This document shows positions 8,923 to 16,377 of a stretch of DNA of 64,000 nt, piece by piece (the stretch's first letter is position 1; each line of letters starts with the position of its first letter). The stretch lies in assembly GCF_004114375.1 (NCBI RefSeq), contig NZ_CP034692.1, forward strand, positions 2,790,001-2,854,000, written 5' to 3'. This DNA comes from Halorubrum sp. BOL3-1 (GTDB taxonomy: Archaea; Halobacteriota; Halobacteria; Halobacteriales; Haloferacaceae). Made by a program: the position numbers and the translations under genes. The notes under the pieces are model-generated. The model was not told the origin of the DNA. It did not search any database and was given only the letters and a program-made list of their open reading frames with translations.

Positions 8923-9468
8923 TCACAGGACCGGCTCGGACTCGCCGTAGGCGGCGACGACGACCGCGGTGGCGTATCGGTCCGGCTCGGCGGCGACCGT
9001 CTCGACGCGCGTCTCCCGGCCGGGAAGCTCCCAGTCGCGGAGGTCGGCACCGGACTCGAGACCGGCCCGGATCCGCCCGCGGACGTCGTCGCCGTCCTCG
9101 CCGGTCACCTCGTAGAAGAGGCCCGGTCCGGGACCGGTCGCCCACCCCAACCCCGCGACCGCGTCGGGGCGCCGGCGGGGCGCGCGCTTCGACTCGGCGC
9201 CCTCGGCACCCGCGCGGCCCCCCTCTCTGAAGTCTACCTCGTCGCCGGGACCGACCGTCCGCCGCGCCTCGACGACCGTGAGTCGGTTCCCAGCGGGACC
9301 CAGATCCGGCGCCGCCGGGACCGCCTCGACGGTCGCCTCGGCGGGGACGACCGAGGAGACCGCCACGAGGTTGTAGTTGTGGAGGTTCGCGTCCGCGAGC
9401 GCGGCGTCGTAGGAGGCCATCGCCGTGTCGGCGACGCCGACCCCGCCCGCGACGTGGATCGTGTTCAT
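8923..9468 (-). CDS. pdaD: Pyruvoyl-dependent arginine decarboxylase
   Basis: Decarboxylates arginine to agmatine, the first step of archaeal polyamine and agmatidine synthesis. The 181-residue proenzyme contains NYNLVAVSSVVP; self-cleavage is expected between Ser38 and Ser39, giving the beta chain and a pyruvoyl-blocked alpha chain. The C-terminal YATAVVVAAYGESEPVL fits the family. A linker of about 25 residues rich in Gly, Ala and Arg (near residues 80-105) looks like a lineage-specific insertion. Monocistronic, followed upstream by repeat copy B. Confidence 0.88.
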   Translation of the reverse strand: MNTIHVAGGVGVADTAMASYDAALADANLHNYNLVAVSSVVPAEATVEAVPAAPDLGPAGNRLTVVEARRTVGPGDEVDFREGGRAGAEGAESKRAPRRRPDAVAGLGWATGPGPGLFYEVTGEDGDDVRGRIRAGLESGADLRDWELPGRETRVETVAAEPDRYATAVVVAAYGESEPVL

Positions 9469-9543
9469 CGATGAAAAGTCGACGACGAGCGCGGTAAGGG
9501 GTTACGGACCGACCGGACGGATCCGCTGGATCGGAACTGCCGT

Positions 9544-9735
9544 GGTGGCGCGTGCCTGCGAGCGCCCGGAGGGCGCGAGTCAGCACGCGCGAGGGAGTCA
9601 GTCGGCCGGAGCGAAGCGGAGGCCGACTGACGAGGCTGGGGAGGTGTGAGGTGCGATGCTGTGCTGGGCGGGGTGGGACTCGAAGGGGCAGCCGCGAGCC
9701 TGCGCCCGCCTCGCAGCCGGGGCTTCGGCGGTGTC
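9544..9735 (+). repeat. Interspersed structured element, copy B
   Basis: Starts GGTGGCGCG. Stem I outer helix is GCGCGTGC (9548-9555) with GCACGCGC (9583-9590), an internal loop ending in GA on both sides, and apical helix GCGCCC/GGGCGC with a GGA loop. Stem II is an 11-bp perfect helix, GTCAGTCGGCC with its complement, capped by GGAGCGAAGCGGA. Stem III is the short-loop form, 9681-9698 with 9710-9727, keeping the GGG/GGG internal loop. It ends GGCTTCGGCGGTGT. It lies in the 364-base gap between pdaD and the PAN gene, antisense to both. Confidence 0.85.
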
Positions 9736-9759
9736 CGTGCCGATCAAGCGCTATGACCG

Positions 9760-9798
9760 ACTGCGATCGCTCCGAGCATACAACTGCGATCGCTCCGA
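9760..9798. repeat. 16-bp direct repeat with 23-bp period
   Basis: The 16-mer ACTGCGATCGCTCCGA occurs at 9760-9775 and 9783-9798, exactly. Each copy contains the palindrome GCGATCGC. It sits between repeat copy B and the 3' end of the PAN gene. Role unknown. Confidence 0.7.
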
Positions 9799-9832
9799 CC
9801 ACAAAACGGACCGCACGCCTCGGAAAGCCGGT

Positions 9833-11056
9833 TCAGTACTGGTAGTTGATGACCTGCTCGTCTTCCGCCTCCGCGTCCTGAAGCTTGTCGCGGGCCGCCT
9901 CGAAGTCCGCCTGCGTCACCTCGGTGCGGCCGTCGCGGATGGAGAACATCCCGGCCTCGGTCGCCAGCGACGCGATGTCCGCGCCCGTGTACCCGTCGAG
10001 GTCGCGGGCGACGGCGCCGAGGTCGACGCCCTCCGCGACGTTCATCCCCTCGGTGTGGATCTCGAGGATGCGCTCGCGGCCCTCGCCGTTCGGCTCGGGA
10101 ACCTCGATGAGGCGGTCGAAGCGACCGGGACGCAAGATCGCCTCGTCGAGCATGTCGAAGCGGTTGGTCGCGGCCATGATCCGGACCTCGCCGCGGTCGT
10201 CGAAGCCGTCCATCTCGGAGAGCAGCTGCATCATCGTCCGCTGGACCTCGGCGTCGCCCGAGGTCTTCGAGTCGGTCCGCTTGGCGGCGACCGCGTCGAT
10301 CTCGTCGATGAAGATGACGGCCGGTTCGCGCTCGGCGGCGAGTTCGAACAGGTCGCGGACGAGCCGCGCGCCCTCACCGATGAACTTCCGGACGAGCTCG
10401 GAGCCGGCCATCTTGATGAACGTCGCGTCCGACTCGTTGGCGACCGCCTTCGCGAGCATCGTCTTCCCGGTCCCCGGCGGACCGTGGAGGAGGACGCCGC
10501 TCGGAGGTTCGACGCCCACCTCCTCGAACTGTTCGGGACTTTCGAGGGGATCCTCGACGGCCTCGCGCACCTCCCGGATCTGGTCGTCGATGCCGCCGAT
10601 GTCGGCGTAGGTGACGTCCGGCGACTCGGTGACCTCCATCGCCTGCGCCCGGGAGTCGGTCTCGTCGTCGAGCACCTGCTGGACCGCGAAGGAGTCGTTG
10701 ATCGCGACGCGGTCGCCGGGGCGGAGGTCCTCGTCGAGCCGCGAGGCGGCCTGGGTGAGCACCTCCTGGTTGTTGCCGTGCTGTTTGATCACGACGCCGT
10801 CATCGGTGATCTCTTCCACGGACGCGATGTACAGCGAGGATGTCTTCAGCACCTCGTTTTCGTGTTTTAGCTGTTCGACGTCGCCTTTCAGTTCGCCGCG
10901 GCGCCCCTCGGCGTCCGCGAGCCGATCCTCCAGTTCATCGTTCACCTGAACGATCCGACGGAAGTGCTGGCGGATCGCCTCCAACCGCTCCGCGTCGCTC
11001 ATCTCGGGGTCGATCTCCAACCGCGGGCGGTCGGGCAGTGAGGGGCTGTGAGACAT
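9833..11056 (-). CDS. pan: Proteasome-activating nucleotidase (PAN), AAA ATPase
   Basis: Hexameric ATPase that unfolds proteins and feeds them into the 20S proteasome. The 407-residue protein has an N-terminal coiled coil (about residues 20-75), an OB domain (SLYIASVEEITDDGVVIKQ, split by an acidic turn), Walker A GPPGTGKT, Walker B VIFIDEID, the second region of homology around MAATNRFDMLDEAILRPGR, and a C-terminal helical domain. The last residues are NYQY: close to, but not exactly, the HbYX gate-opening motif, whose Tyr should be penultimate. A TTTACG core about 29 bases upstream supports the ATG. Haloarchaea usually carry two PAN paralogues; which one this is cannot be told. Confidence 0.92.
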   Translation of the reverse strand: MSHSPSLPDRPRLEIDPEMSDAERLEAIRQHFRRIVQVNDELEDRLADAEGRRGELKGDVEQLKHENEVLKTSSLYIASVEEITDDGVVIKQHGNNQEVLTQAASRLDEDLRPGDRVAINDSFAVQQVLDDETDSRAQAMEVTESPDVTYADIGGIDDQIREVREAVEDPLESPEQFEEVGVEPPSGVLLHGPPGTGKTMLAKAVANESDATFIKMAGSELVRKFIGEGARLVRDLFELAAEREPAVIFIDEIDAVAAKRTDSKTSGDAEVQRTMMQLLSEMDGFDDRGEVRIMAATNRFDMLDEAILRPGRFDRLIEVPEPNGEGRERILEIHTEGMNVAEGVDLGAVARDLDGYTGADIASLATEAGMFSIRDGRTEVTQADFEAARDKLQDAEAEDEQVINYQY

Positions 11057-11353
11057 TCGTTACGTGGAGATAAGATGCGGGCGTAAATGTGCCTTTGGGT
11101 CACGGAGAGACCGTCGGATCGGCGAGACCGAACCCGCGGAGTTCGGCCGGCACCGCGAGGGCGGACGGCCCGTGCTGGTCCGCGGATCCGACGGTCGCCG
11201 AGCCGCCCCACAAGAGATATCAAATCGGATAACTAGCGGTGAGGTTTTTTAATTGAAGACGGGTCAAGTCAGGGGTATGGACGCACGAACAGCGGGCAGA
11301 CCATCCGGTCCGAGGCTCGCAGATAGCGAGACGCGGACCGGGAGGAGCCGCCC
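11057..11353. other. Divergent intergenic region between PAN and HalX regulator
   Basis: 297 bases with no gene. It contains the minus-strand TTTACG core for PAN near 11085 and a T-rich stretch TTTTTTAATT around 11246-11255 that could serve rightward transcription of the regulator with a leader of about 70-80 bases. Confidence 0.55.
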
Positions 11354-11911
11354 ATGACCGGAAATCCGGACGCGACCGTGCTCGCGGTCGACGACGAGCC
11401 GGACCTCGCGGAACTGTACCGGGTGTACCTCGACCCGGGGTACGACGTCCGGATCGCGACCGGGGGTGAGGAGGCGCTCGACGCGATGGACGAGTCGGTC
11501 GACGTCGTCCTCCTCGATCGGCGGATGCCGAACATGTCCGGCCACGAGGTGTTAGAAGAGATCCGCGGCGGGGGGTACGACGCCCGGGTGGCGATGTTGA
11601 CCGCGGTCGAGCCGGACGTCGACATCGTCGAGATGCCGTTCGACGACTACAAGACGAAGCCGGTCACCAAAGAGGACCTGCTCACGCTCGTCGAGGTCCT
11701 CATCCACCGGGCCGCCTTCGACGAGCAGAGCCAGGAGTTCTTCGCGCTCGCCTCGAAGAAGGCGGCGCTGGAGGCCGCCGGCACGACCGGCTCCGAGGAG
11801 TACGAGGAGCTCAACGAGCGGATGGAGTCCGTCCGACTCGAAGTCGACGACACGCTCGATCACCTCTCCGCGCGGGACGCGTTCGTCGAGGTCCCCGGCG
11901 AAGTGCCGTAG
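11354..11911 (+). CDS. Response regulator with HalX domain
   Basis: Two-component receiver protein of 185 residues. The receiver domain (1-115) shows the acidic pair in AVDDEPDLAELY, the phospho-acceptor Asp in VVLLDRRMPNMSG and the conserved Lys in YKTKPV. The C-terminal half (about 120-175), rich in SKKAALEAA and EEYEELNERM, is the haloarchaeal HalX coiled-coil domain found after receivers. There is no DNA-binding domain and no neighbouring kinase, so partner and output are unknown. Confidence 0.88.
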   Translation: MTGNPDATVLAVDDEPDLAELYRVYLDPGYDVRIATGGEEALDAMDESVDVVLLDRRMPNMSGHEVLEEIRGGGYDARVAMLTAVEPDVDIVEMPFDDYKTKPVTKEDLLTLVEVLIHRAAFDEQSQEFFALASKKAALEAAGTTGSEEYEELNERMESVRLEVDDTLDHLSARDAFVEVPGEVP

Positions 11912-11929
11912 AGCGGGACGCGACCGCCG

Positions 11930-12277
11930 GTGCGCCGACCGCTCGACCCATCGCTCGTCGTCTTCTCGCGGTTCGTGCGATCTTCCCGCCGCTCGGGCGG
12001 GGTCCGAACGCTGCTCCCCGGACCGTTTTATGATACCCGCTCGGACTCACGCACTATTGCTGTTCCCGACCTGCTTCGCACGGTCGTCGCCGTCGCCGTC
12101 TACTGGACGGCGACCTCCCTCGGCGGGAGCGTGCTCCTCTCTGACTCGACGAGTCCGCTCGCGGACTCCCCGGTCCCCGCCGTGCTCGGCACGGTCGGGC
12201 TGTTCGGCGTGCTTCTCGTCGCGTACGGGACGTCCCTCCGCCGGAGTGCCGGGCGCGACGCGTCCGAGCCCGAGTGA
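11930..12277 (+). CDS. Small membrane protein, start uncertain
   Basis: The frame encodes up to 115 residues. Only the C-terminal part looks like real protein: DLLRTVVAVAVYWTATSLGG and VLGTVGLFGVLLVAYGTSL form two transmembrane helices separated by a short loop. The GTG at 11930 is 18 bases after the HalX stop, but codon use between 11930 and about 12060 is not gene-like, and TTTTATG near 12026 looks like a promoter. No ATG/GTG exists near 12060, so the true start may be an unusual codon or may have been lost. I do not recognise a family. Confidence 0.45.
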   Translation: MRRPLDPSLVVFSRFVRSSRRSGGVRTLLPGPFYDTRSDSRTIAVPDLLRTVVAVAVYWTATSLGGSVLLSDSTSPLADSPVPAVLGTVGLFGVLLVAYGTSLRRSAGRDASEPE

Positions 12278-12288
12278 GCCGAGCGCGA

Positions 12289-12462
12289 CGCCGACCGCCC
12301 TCAGAACCCGTCCTCGAACACGAACGTCCCAGTTACACCTTTTTCCCGGCCTCGCTCCGCTCGGCCGGCAAAAATCTGTACCAAAAAACCGCGCCCCCGA
12401 GGACGGCTATCGGTCCGAACCGCCGACCGCCCTCAGAACTCGTCCTCGAACACGAACGTCCC
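12289..12462. repeat. Duplicated 3' end of the aminopeptidase gene (42-bp direct repeat)
   Basis: Bases 12421-12462, covering the stop and last nine codons of the downstream minus-strand aminopeptidase gene plus 12 bases beyond the stop, recur at 12289-12330 with one mismatch, 132 bases away. The copy would read the same C-terminal residues with Gly for Glu. A terminator-like hairpin lies between. This looks like a small tandem duplication of the gene end. Confidence 0.85.
12340..12374. terminator. Bidirectional terminator-like hairpin
   Basis: TTTTTCCCGGCC pairs with GGCCGGCAAAAA (11 of 12 positions) around TCGCTCCGCTC, giving a GC-rich stem with a T-run on the 3' side of both strands. It lies between the convergent small membrane protein gene and the aminopeptidase gene, as expected for a shared terminator. 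Confidence 0.65.
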
Positions 12463-13512
12463 GTTTCGCTGGACGACCTCGCCGTCGACCTCGATGACGG
12501 ATCCCTCGCTCATGTCGACGATCATGTCGACGTGCTCGGCGGACTCGTTGACCGCGTTCTCCCCGCCGACCGTCTCCGGGTACGCGGAGCCGACCGCCAT
12601 GTGGACGGTGTCGCCCATTTTCTCGTCGAACAGCATGTTGTAGGTGAACCGGTCGATCTGGCGGTTCATCCCGATCCCAAGCTCCCCGAGGTGCCGCGAG
12701 CCCTCGTCGGTGTCGAGGATGCCGGAGAGCAGGTCCTCGTTGCGCGCGGCGGAGTGCGAGACGACCTCGCCGTCCTCGAAGCGCAGCCGGACGCCGTCGA
12801 TCTCGCGGCCGTAGCGGTAGAGGGGCAGGTCGAAGTGTACCTCGCCGTCGACGCCGTCTCGCGTCGGCGCGGTGAACACCTCGCCGCCGGGGAGGTTCGC
12901 CTCGCCGTAGTCGTTGAGCGTGGAGTTGCCCGACACGTCGAGGGTGAGGTCGGTCTCTTCGCCCGACCGGATCCGGACCTCGTCGGCCTCGTCTAAGATT
13001 TCGACCATGTCCGATTGGAACTCGCGCTGTTCGTCCCAGTCCAGCGAGACGGCGTCCCACACGAAGTTCTCGTACGCCTCGGTACTCATCCCGGCGAGCT
13101 GGGCGTGGCTCGCGGTCGGGTACTGGGTGAGACACCACGTCTTCGAGAGGCGCGTCCGCTTGACGTCTTCCATCGCGCGGTTGTAGGCGGCGTTGGTCTC
13201 GGGGTCGATGTCGGCGTCTTCGGTGGCGTTCGCACCGCCGCGCGCGATGACGAAGACGTCGGCCTCCTCGTAGAGCGCGCGTCGGTGGCTCGGCTCGGTG
13301 AACTCCTCCGACGAGCGCTTAAAGGCGCGCTGAGCGCGCTTCGAGTAGTTGAGGTAGACCGGGTTGGCGCCGCGGTCGCCGCAGACCTCGTGGAGCGCGA
13401 CCGCGAGGTCCTCGGCCTCCTTGGGCATCTGGATGACCACGTCGTCGCCCGACTCGATGTCGGTGGAGTGGTCAGCGATGGTCTCTGCGTGTTCGCGTAC
13501 GCGTGCGTCCAT
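12433..13512 (-). CDS. Aminopeptidase, M29 family
   Basis: Metal-dependent exopeptidase of the thermophilic M29 (AmpS/PepS) family, 359 residues, cytoplasmic. Visible landmarks are LTQYPTASHAQLAGMS in the middle, LDVSGNSTLNDYGEANLPGGE before the metal site, and the metal-ligand region HLGELGIGMN with DEKMGDTVHMAVGSAYPE. ATG at 13512 gives the family-typical start (MDARVREHAETIADHS). The C-terminal residues and stop are duplicated just downstream (12289-12330). Confidence 0.88.
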   Translation of the reverse strand: MDARVREHAETIADHSTDIESGDDVVIQMPKEAEDLAVALHEVCGDRGANPVYLNYSKRAQRAFKRSSEEFTEPSHRRALYEEADVFVIARGGANATEDADIDPETNAAYNRAMEDVKRTRLSKTWCLTQYPTASHAQLAGMSTEAYENFVWDAVSLDWDEQREFQSDMVEILDEADEVRIRSGEETDLTLDVSGNSTLNDYGEANLPGGEVFTAPTRDGVDGEVHFDLPLYRYGREIDGVRLRFEDGEVVSHSAARNEDLLSGILDTDEGSRHLGELGIGMNRQIDRFTYNMLFDEKMGDTVHMAVGSAYPETVGGENAVNESAEHVDMIVDMSEGSVIEVDGEVVQRNGTFVFEDEF

Positions 13513-13598
13513 GCCACCGGCTTTCGCGGCCGGGGAATTACCGCTTTTCCTTCCGGCGGGCCGGGTGAGGGAGCCGGCAGCTCGGCGGCCGAGACGAT

Positions 13599-14906
13599 CT
13601 ACAGGTCGTACTGATCGCGCGTCACACCGTCGAGACCGGCCGTCTCCAGCACGTCTATCGGAACGAGCACGTCCAGCTGGACCACGCCGGGGAGCCGCCC
13701 GATCTGGACGCCGCCGGTGAACGTACACCGGGCGCGGACCTCGCCCTCGGTCATGTCCAGCAGCTTTCCGGCGCGATCGAAGGCGTTCTGCGTGGCGTCG
13801 TTGACGGTCGCCCCGGAGCCGATCACCTGGACCGGTGCGGCGTCGGTGTCGACGTCGACGCCGTGTTCCGCGCCGAGGTCGTCGCCGGCCGCGACCTCGT
13901 CGTCGGTGTACGGCGCGCTGATGAACGGGAGGTCCTCCTCGTTCGGGAGGAGGAGGGGACCGCCGAGGTCGACGTCCTCGATCACCTCGACATCCATCGT
14001 GACCGTCCCGCTCACGTCGGTGGTGTGGAGGGAGAGCTCGCCGTCGCCCTGGTTCGCGTGGAGGTCGCCCACGTACACCCCGCCGCCGTCGACGACGACC
14101 GGGCAGATCAGCGTCGCGCCCGCCCGGACCTCGGGGACGTCCATGTGGCCGTCGGTACGCTTCTCGAGGTCTTCTTCGGTCTCGACGCCGTAGTCGTGGT
14201 CGGCGCCGATCAGGTTCTGCCCGAAGTCGCCGGCGTTGTGCGAGTCGGGCATGGTGACGGGCGGCGTGGTGCCGATGTTGCCGACGAACGGTCGGAGGCG
14301 GCCGAGCGTGCCGGGCATCCCGTCCGGCTCGTACAGCAGGATCGGGTGCTGGCGCGCGTTCTCGGGGATGTCCATCGCCTCGTCGGCGTCGAGGGCGAGC
14401 TCGTGGGCGCCCTCCTCGTCGAGCGTGATCCCGACCGCGTTCCCGTGGTCGAACGCGACGGTGTAGCCGTACTCGAAGCCGAACGAGGAGGCGTTGGCGC
14501 CGCACTCCGCACAGCGGATCGCGTCCTCGCCGGTGCCCTCGACCACGGAGTCGGGCCACGCCGTCCCGCACTCGGGACAGCGGTGGTCGACGAAGGGGTC
14601 TTCCCCGAACGCGCCCTCGCGCTCCGCCATCGACCCCGTGCTCGTCGCCATGCTCGTCACCTCCACGTCGCGGACGTGGATCGCGACGGCGTCACCGACT
14701 TTCGCGCCCTCGACGCGGATCGGGCGCGTCACCTCGTGCCCGCCCCGGAACGAGGGCGTCACCATCGGTCCCCAACAGCCCGGCGGCGTGTACGTCTTCA
14801 CGGTCCCGCCGTCCGCGACCGTGCCCGCCCACTCCTGGTCAGGCCCGACCAGCCCGAGCGTGTACTGGTCGACGTACAGCTCCTCTTGAACGCCTTGCTG
14901 TGACAT
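13599..14906 (-). CDS. fmdA: Acetamidase/formamidase
   Basis: Hydrolyses short-chain amides to carboxylate and ammonia. The 435-residue protein starts MSQQGVQEELYVDQYTLG and has the family blocks VKTYTPPGCWGPMVT, HVRDVEVTS, VGNIGTTPPVTMPDSHNAGD and GDLHANQGDGE. Two CxxC pairs (CPECGTAWPD and CAECGANAS, near residues 110-140) form a zinc-ribbon insertion not present in short bacterial members. ATG at 14906 was chosen over longer in-frame upstream starts because family similarity begins there. Monocistronic. Confidence 0.88.
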   Translation of the reverse strand: MSQQGVQEELYVDQYTLGLVGPDQEWAGTVADGGTVKTYTPPGCWGPMVTPSFRGGHEVTRPIRVEGAKVGDAVAIHVRDVEVTSMATSTGSMAEREGAFGEDPFVDHRCPECGTAWPDSVVEGTGEDAIRCAECGANASSFGFEYGYTVAFDHGNAVGITLDEEGAHELALDADEAMDIPENARQHPILLYEPDGMPGTLGRLRPFVGNIGTTPPVTMPDSHNAGDFGQNLIGADHDYGVETEEDLEKRTDGHMDVPEVRAGATLICPVVVDGGGVYVGDLHANQGDGELSLHTTDVSGTVTMDVEVIEDVDLGGPLLLPNEEDLPFISAPYTDDEVAAGDDLGAEHGVDVDTDAAPVQVIGSGATVNDATQNAFDRAGKLLDMTEGEVRARCTFTGGVQIGRLPGVVQLDVLVPIDVLETAGLDGVTRDQYDL

Positions 14907-15182
14907 GTCGTGTATTGGTACGAGGTGGCACGGCATAATCGTGCCGCTCGCGGCCCCGAGCGCCGGGGGCGGCGGCCGGCGGGCCGCGGTCAGACCGCTG
15001 ACGGCCACGCGCACGACGCCGTCCGCTCTCGTCTCCGCGACGGCCCGGGTCCGGTTTCGTCACCGGAAAACCCGGTCTGCGACGCTCCGGCGGGTGGTCG
15101 CTTCGGCGCGCAGGCGTCGCTACCGCACGAACATAGACGTTCGATATGCGCTCATAAGATAGAATTGCTAATCACCAGCGTT

Positions 15183-15207
15183 TATTGAAGATAAAATATT
15201 TTCAATA
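15183..15207. promoter_or_regulatory. 25-bp palindrome, candidate operator of nadABC
   Basis: TATTGAAGATA - AAA - TATTTTCAATA: two 11-base arms matching at 10 positions around a 3-base centre, 38-62 bases before the nadA ATG. It is the strongest feature of an AT-rich island (about 15140-15244) in a very GC-rich context. The centre overlaps a TATA-like core, so a bound repressor would block TBP. The 338-base gap 14907-15244 holds no gene. Confidence 0.65.
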
Positions 15208-15244
15208 CGCAGCTATACAGATTATCATACGAAGGTAATCGACG

Positions 15245-16375
15245 ATGCCAGCAATGGAAACTGCGGAGTTCGGGACTGACCTCAGTCTCTTCAAATACGA
15301 CAATCTTGAACAGCTTCCCTCTGAATACCGAGAGCTCACCGAAGCGGAGCGAACGGAGCGCATCGAGGCGGCGCTGCGGACGCTTGGCGACGACGTGGTA
15401 ATCTTAGGCCACAACTACCAGCGGCGGGAGATCGTCGAACACGCGGACTTCGTCGGCGATTCCTACCAGCTGAGCAAGGAGGCCGCCGCCGCCGACGCCG
15501 AGTACGTCGTCTTCGGCGGCGTCACGTTCATGGCCGAGTCGGCGGACATCATCACCGACCCCGACCAGAAGGTGGTCCTCCCGAGCATGGAGGCGTCCTG
15601 CCCGATGGCCGGGATGGCCGAGGCACTTCAGGTCGACGCGGCGTGGGCCGAACTGACCGCCGAGACCGACGCGGACGTGGTCCCGGTCACCTACATGAAC
15701 AGCTACGCCGACCTCAAGGCGTTCTGCGCGGAGCAGGGCGGGCTGGTCTGTACGTCCTCGAACGCCCACGACGCGTTCGAGTACGCCTTCGACCGGGGTG
15801 ACAAGGTGCTGTTCCTGCCGGACAAGCACCTCGGCGAGAACACGGCCCACCGCCTGGGGCTCGAAGACGGGATCGCCGAGTGGGACCCGTGGGATCCGGA
15901 GTCGGCGGACGCGAGCAACGTCGTCGAGAACGACGTGATCCTCTGGGACGGCTACTGTCAGGTCCACGAGCGCTTCCGCGAGTCACACGTCGAGTCGGTC
16001 CGCGCGGAGCACGACGATATCGACGTGGTCGTCCACCCCGAGTGTCGCCGCGAGGTCGTCGAGGCGGCCGACGTGGTCGGCTCCACCGCGACGATCTGCG
16101 AGACCGTCGCGAACGCCGACCCCGGCGACACTTGGGCGATCGGGACCGAGATCCACCTCGCCAACCACCTCGGGCGCTGGCACCCGGAGGTGAACGTCGT
16201 CCCGCTGTGTGGCGACGCCTGTATGGACTGTAACGCGATGCGCCAGATCGACCCGAACTACCTGGCGTGGGTCCTCGAGGAGCTGGTCGAAGGCCGCGAG
16301 CGCAACGTCGTCGAGGTCGCGCCCGAGGAGAAGGAGCTCGCGAAGGTCGCGCTCGACCGAATGCTGGAGATCTGA
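15245..16375 (+). CDS. nadA: Quinolinate synthase
   Basis: Condenses iminoaspartate with dihydroxyacetone phosphate to quinolinate using a [4Fe-4S] cluster; second step of de novo NAD synthesis. At 376 residues it is the longer NadA type. The three cluster cysteines are in [10 protein letters not shown] (Cys119), [10 protein letters not shown] and [13 protein letters not shown], the last with the extra CxxC pair. VILGHNYQR is the N-terminal substrate-binding motif. First gene of nadA-nadB-nadC. Confidence 0.96.
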   Translation: MPAMETAEFGTDLSLFKYDNLEQLPSEYRELTEAERTERIEAALRTLGDDVVILGHNYQRREIVEHADFVGDSYQLSKEAAAADAEYVVFGGVTFMAESADIITDPDQKVVLPSMEASCPMAGMAEALQVDAAWAELTAETDADVVPVTYMNSYADLKAFCAEQGGLVCTSSNAHDAFEYAFDRGDKVLFLPDKHLGENTAHRLGLEDGIAEWDPWDPESADASNVVENDVILWDGYCQVHERFRESHVESVRAEHDDIDVVVHPECRREVVEAADVVGSTATICETVANADPGDTWAIGTEIHLANHLGRWHPEVNVVPLCGDACMDCNAMRQIDPNYLAWVLEELVEGRERNVVEVAPEEKELAKVALDRMLEI

Positions 16376-16377
16376 CC

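Noticed and set aside
9656..10870. 404-codon plus-strand frame opposite the PAN gene
   Set aside because: It is a shadow of PAN caused by high GC at third positions; the minus-strand protein is a clear PAN.
12030..12497. Plus-strand frame starting at ATG 12030
   Set aside because: It runs through the small membrane protein in another frame, the terminator and the aminopeptidase 3' end; composition is not protein-like.
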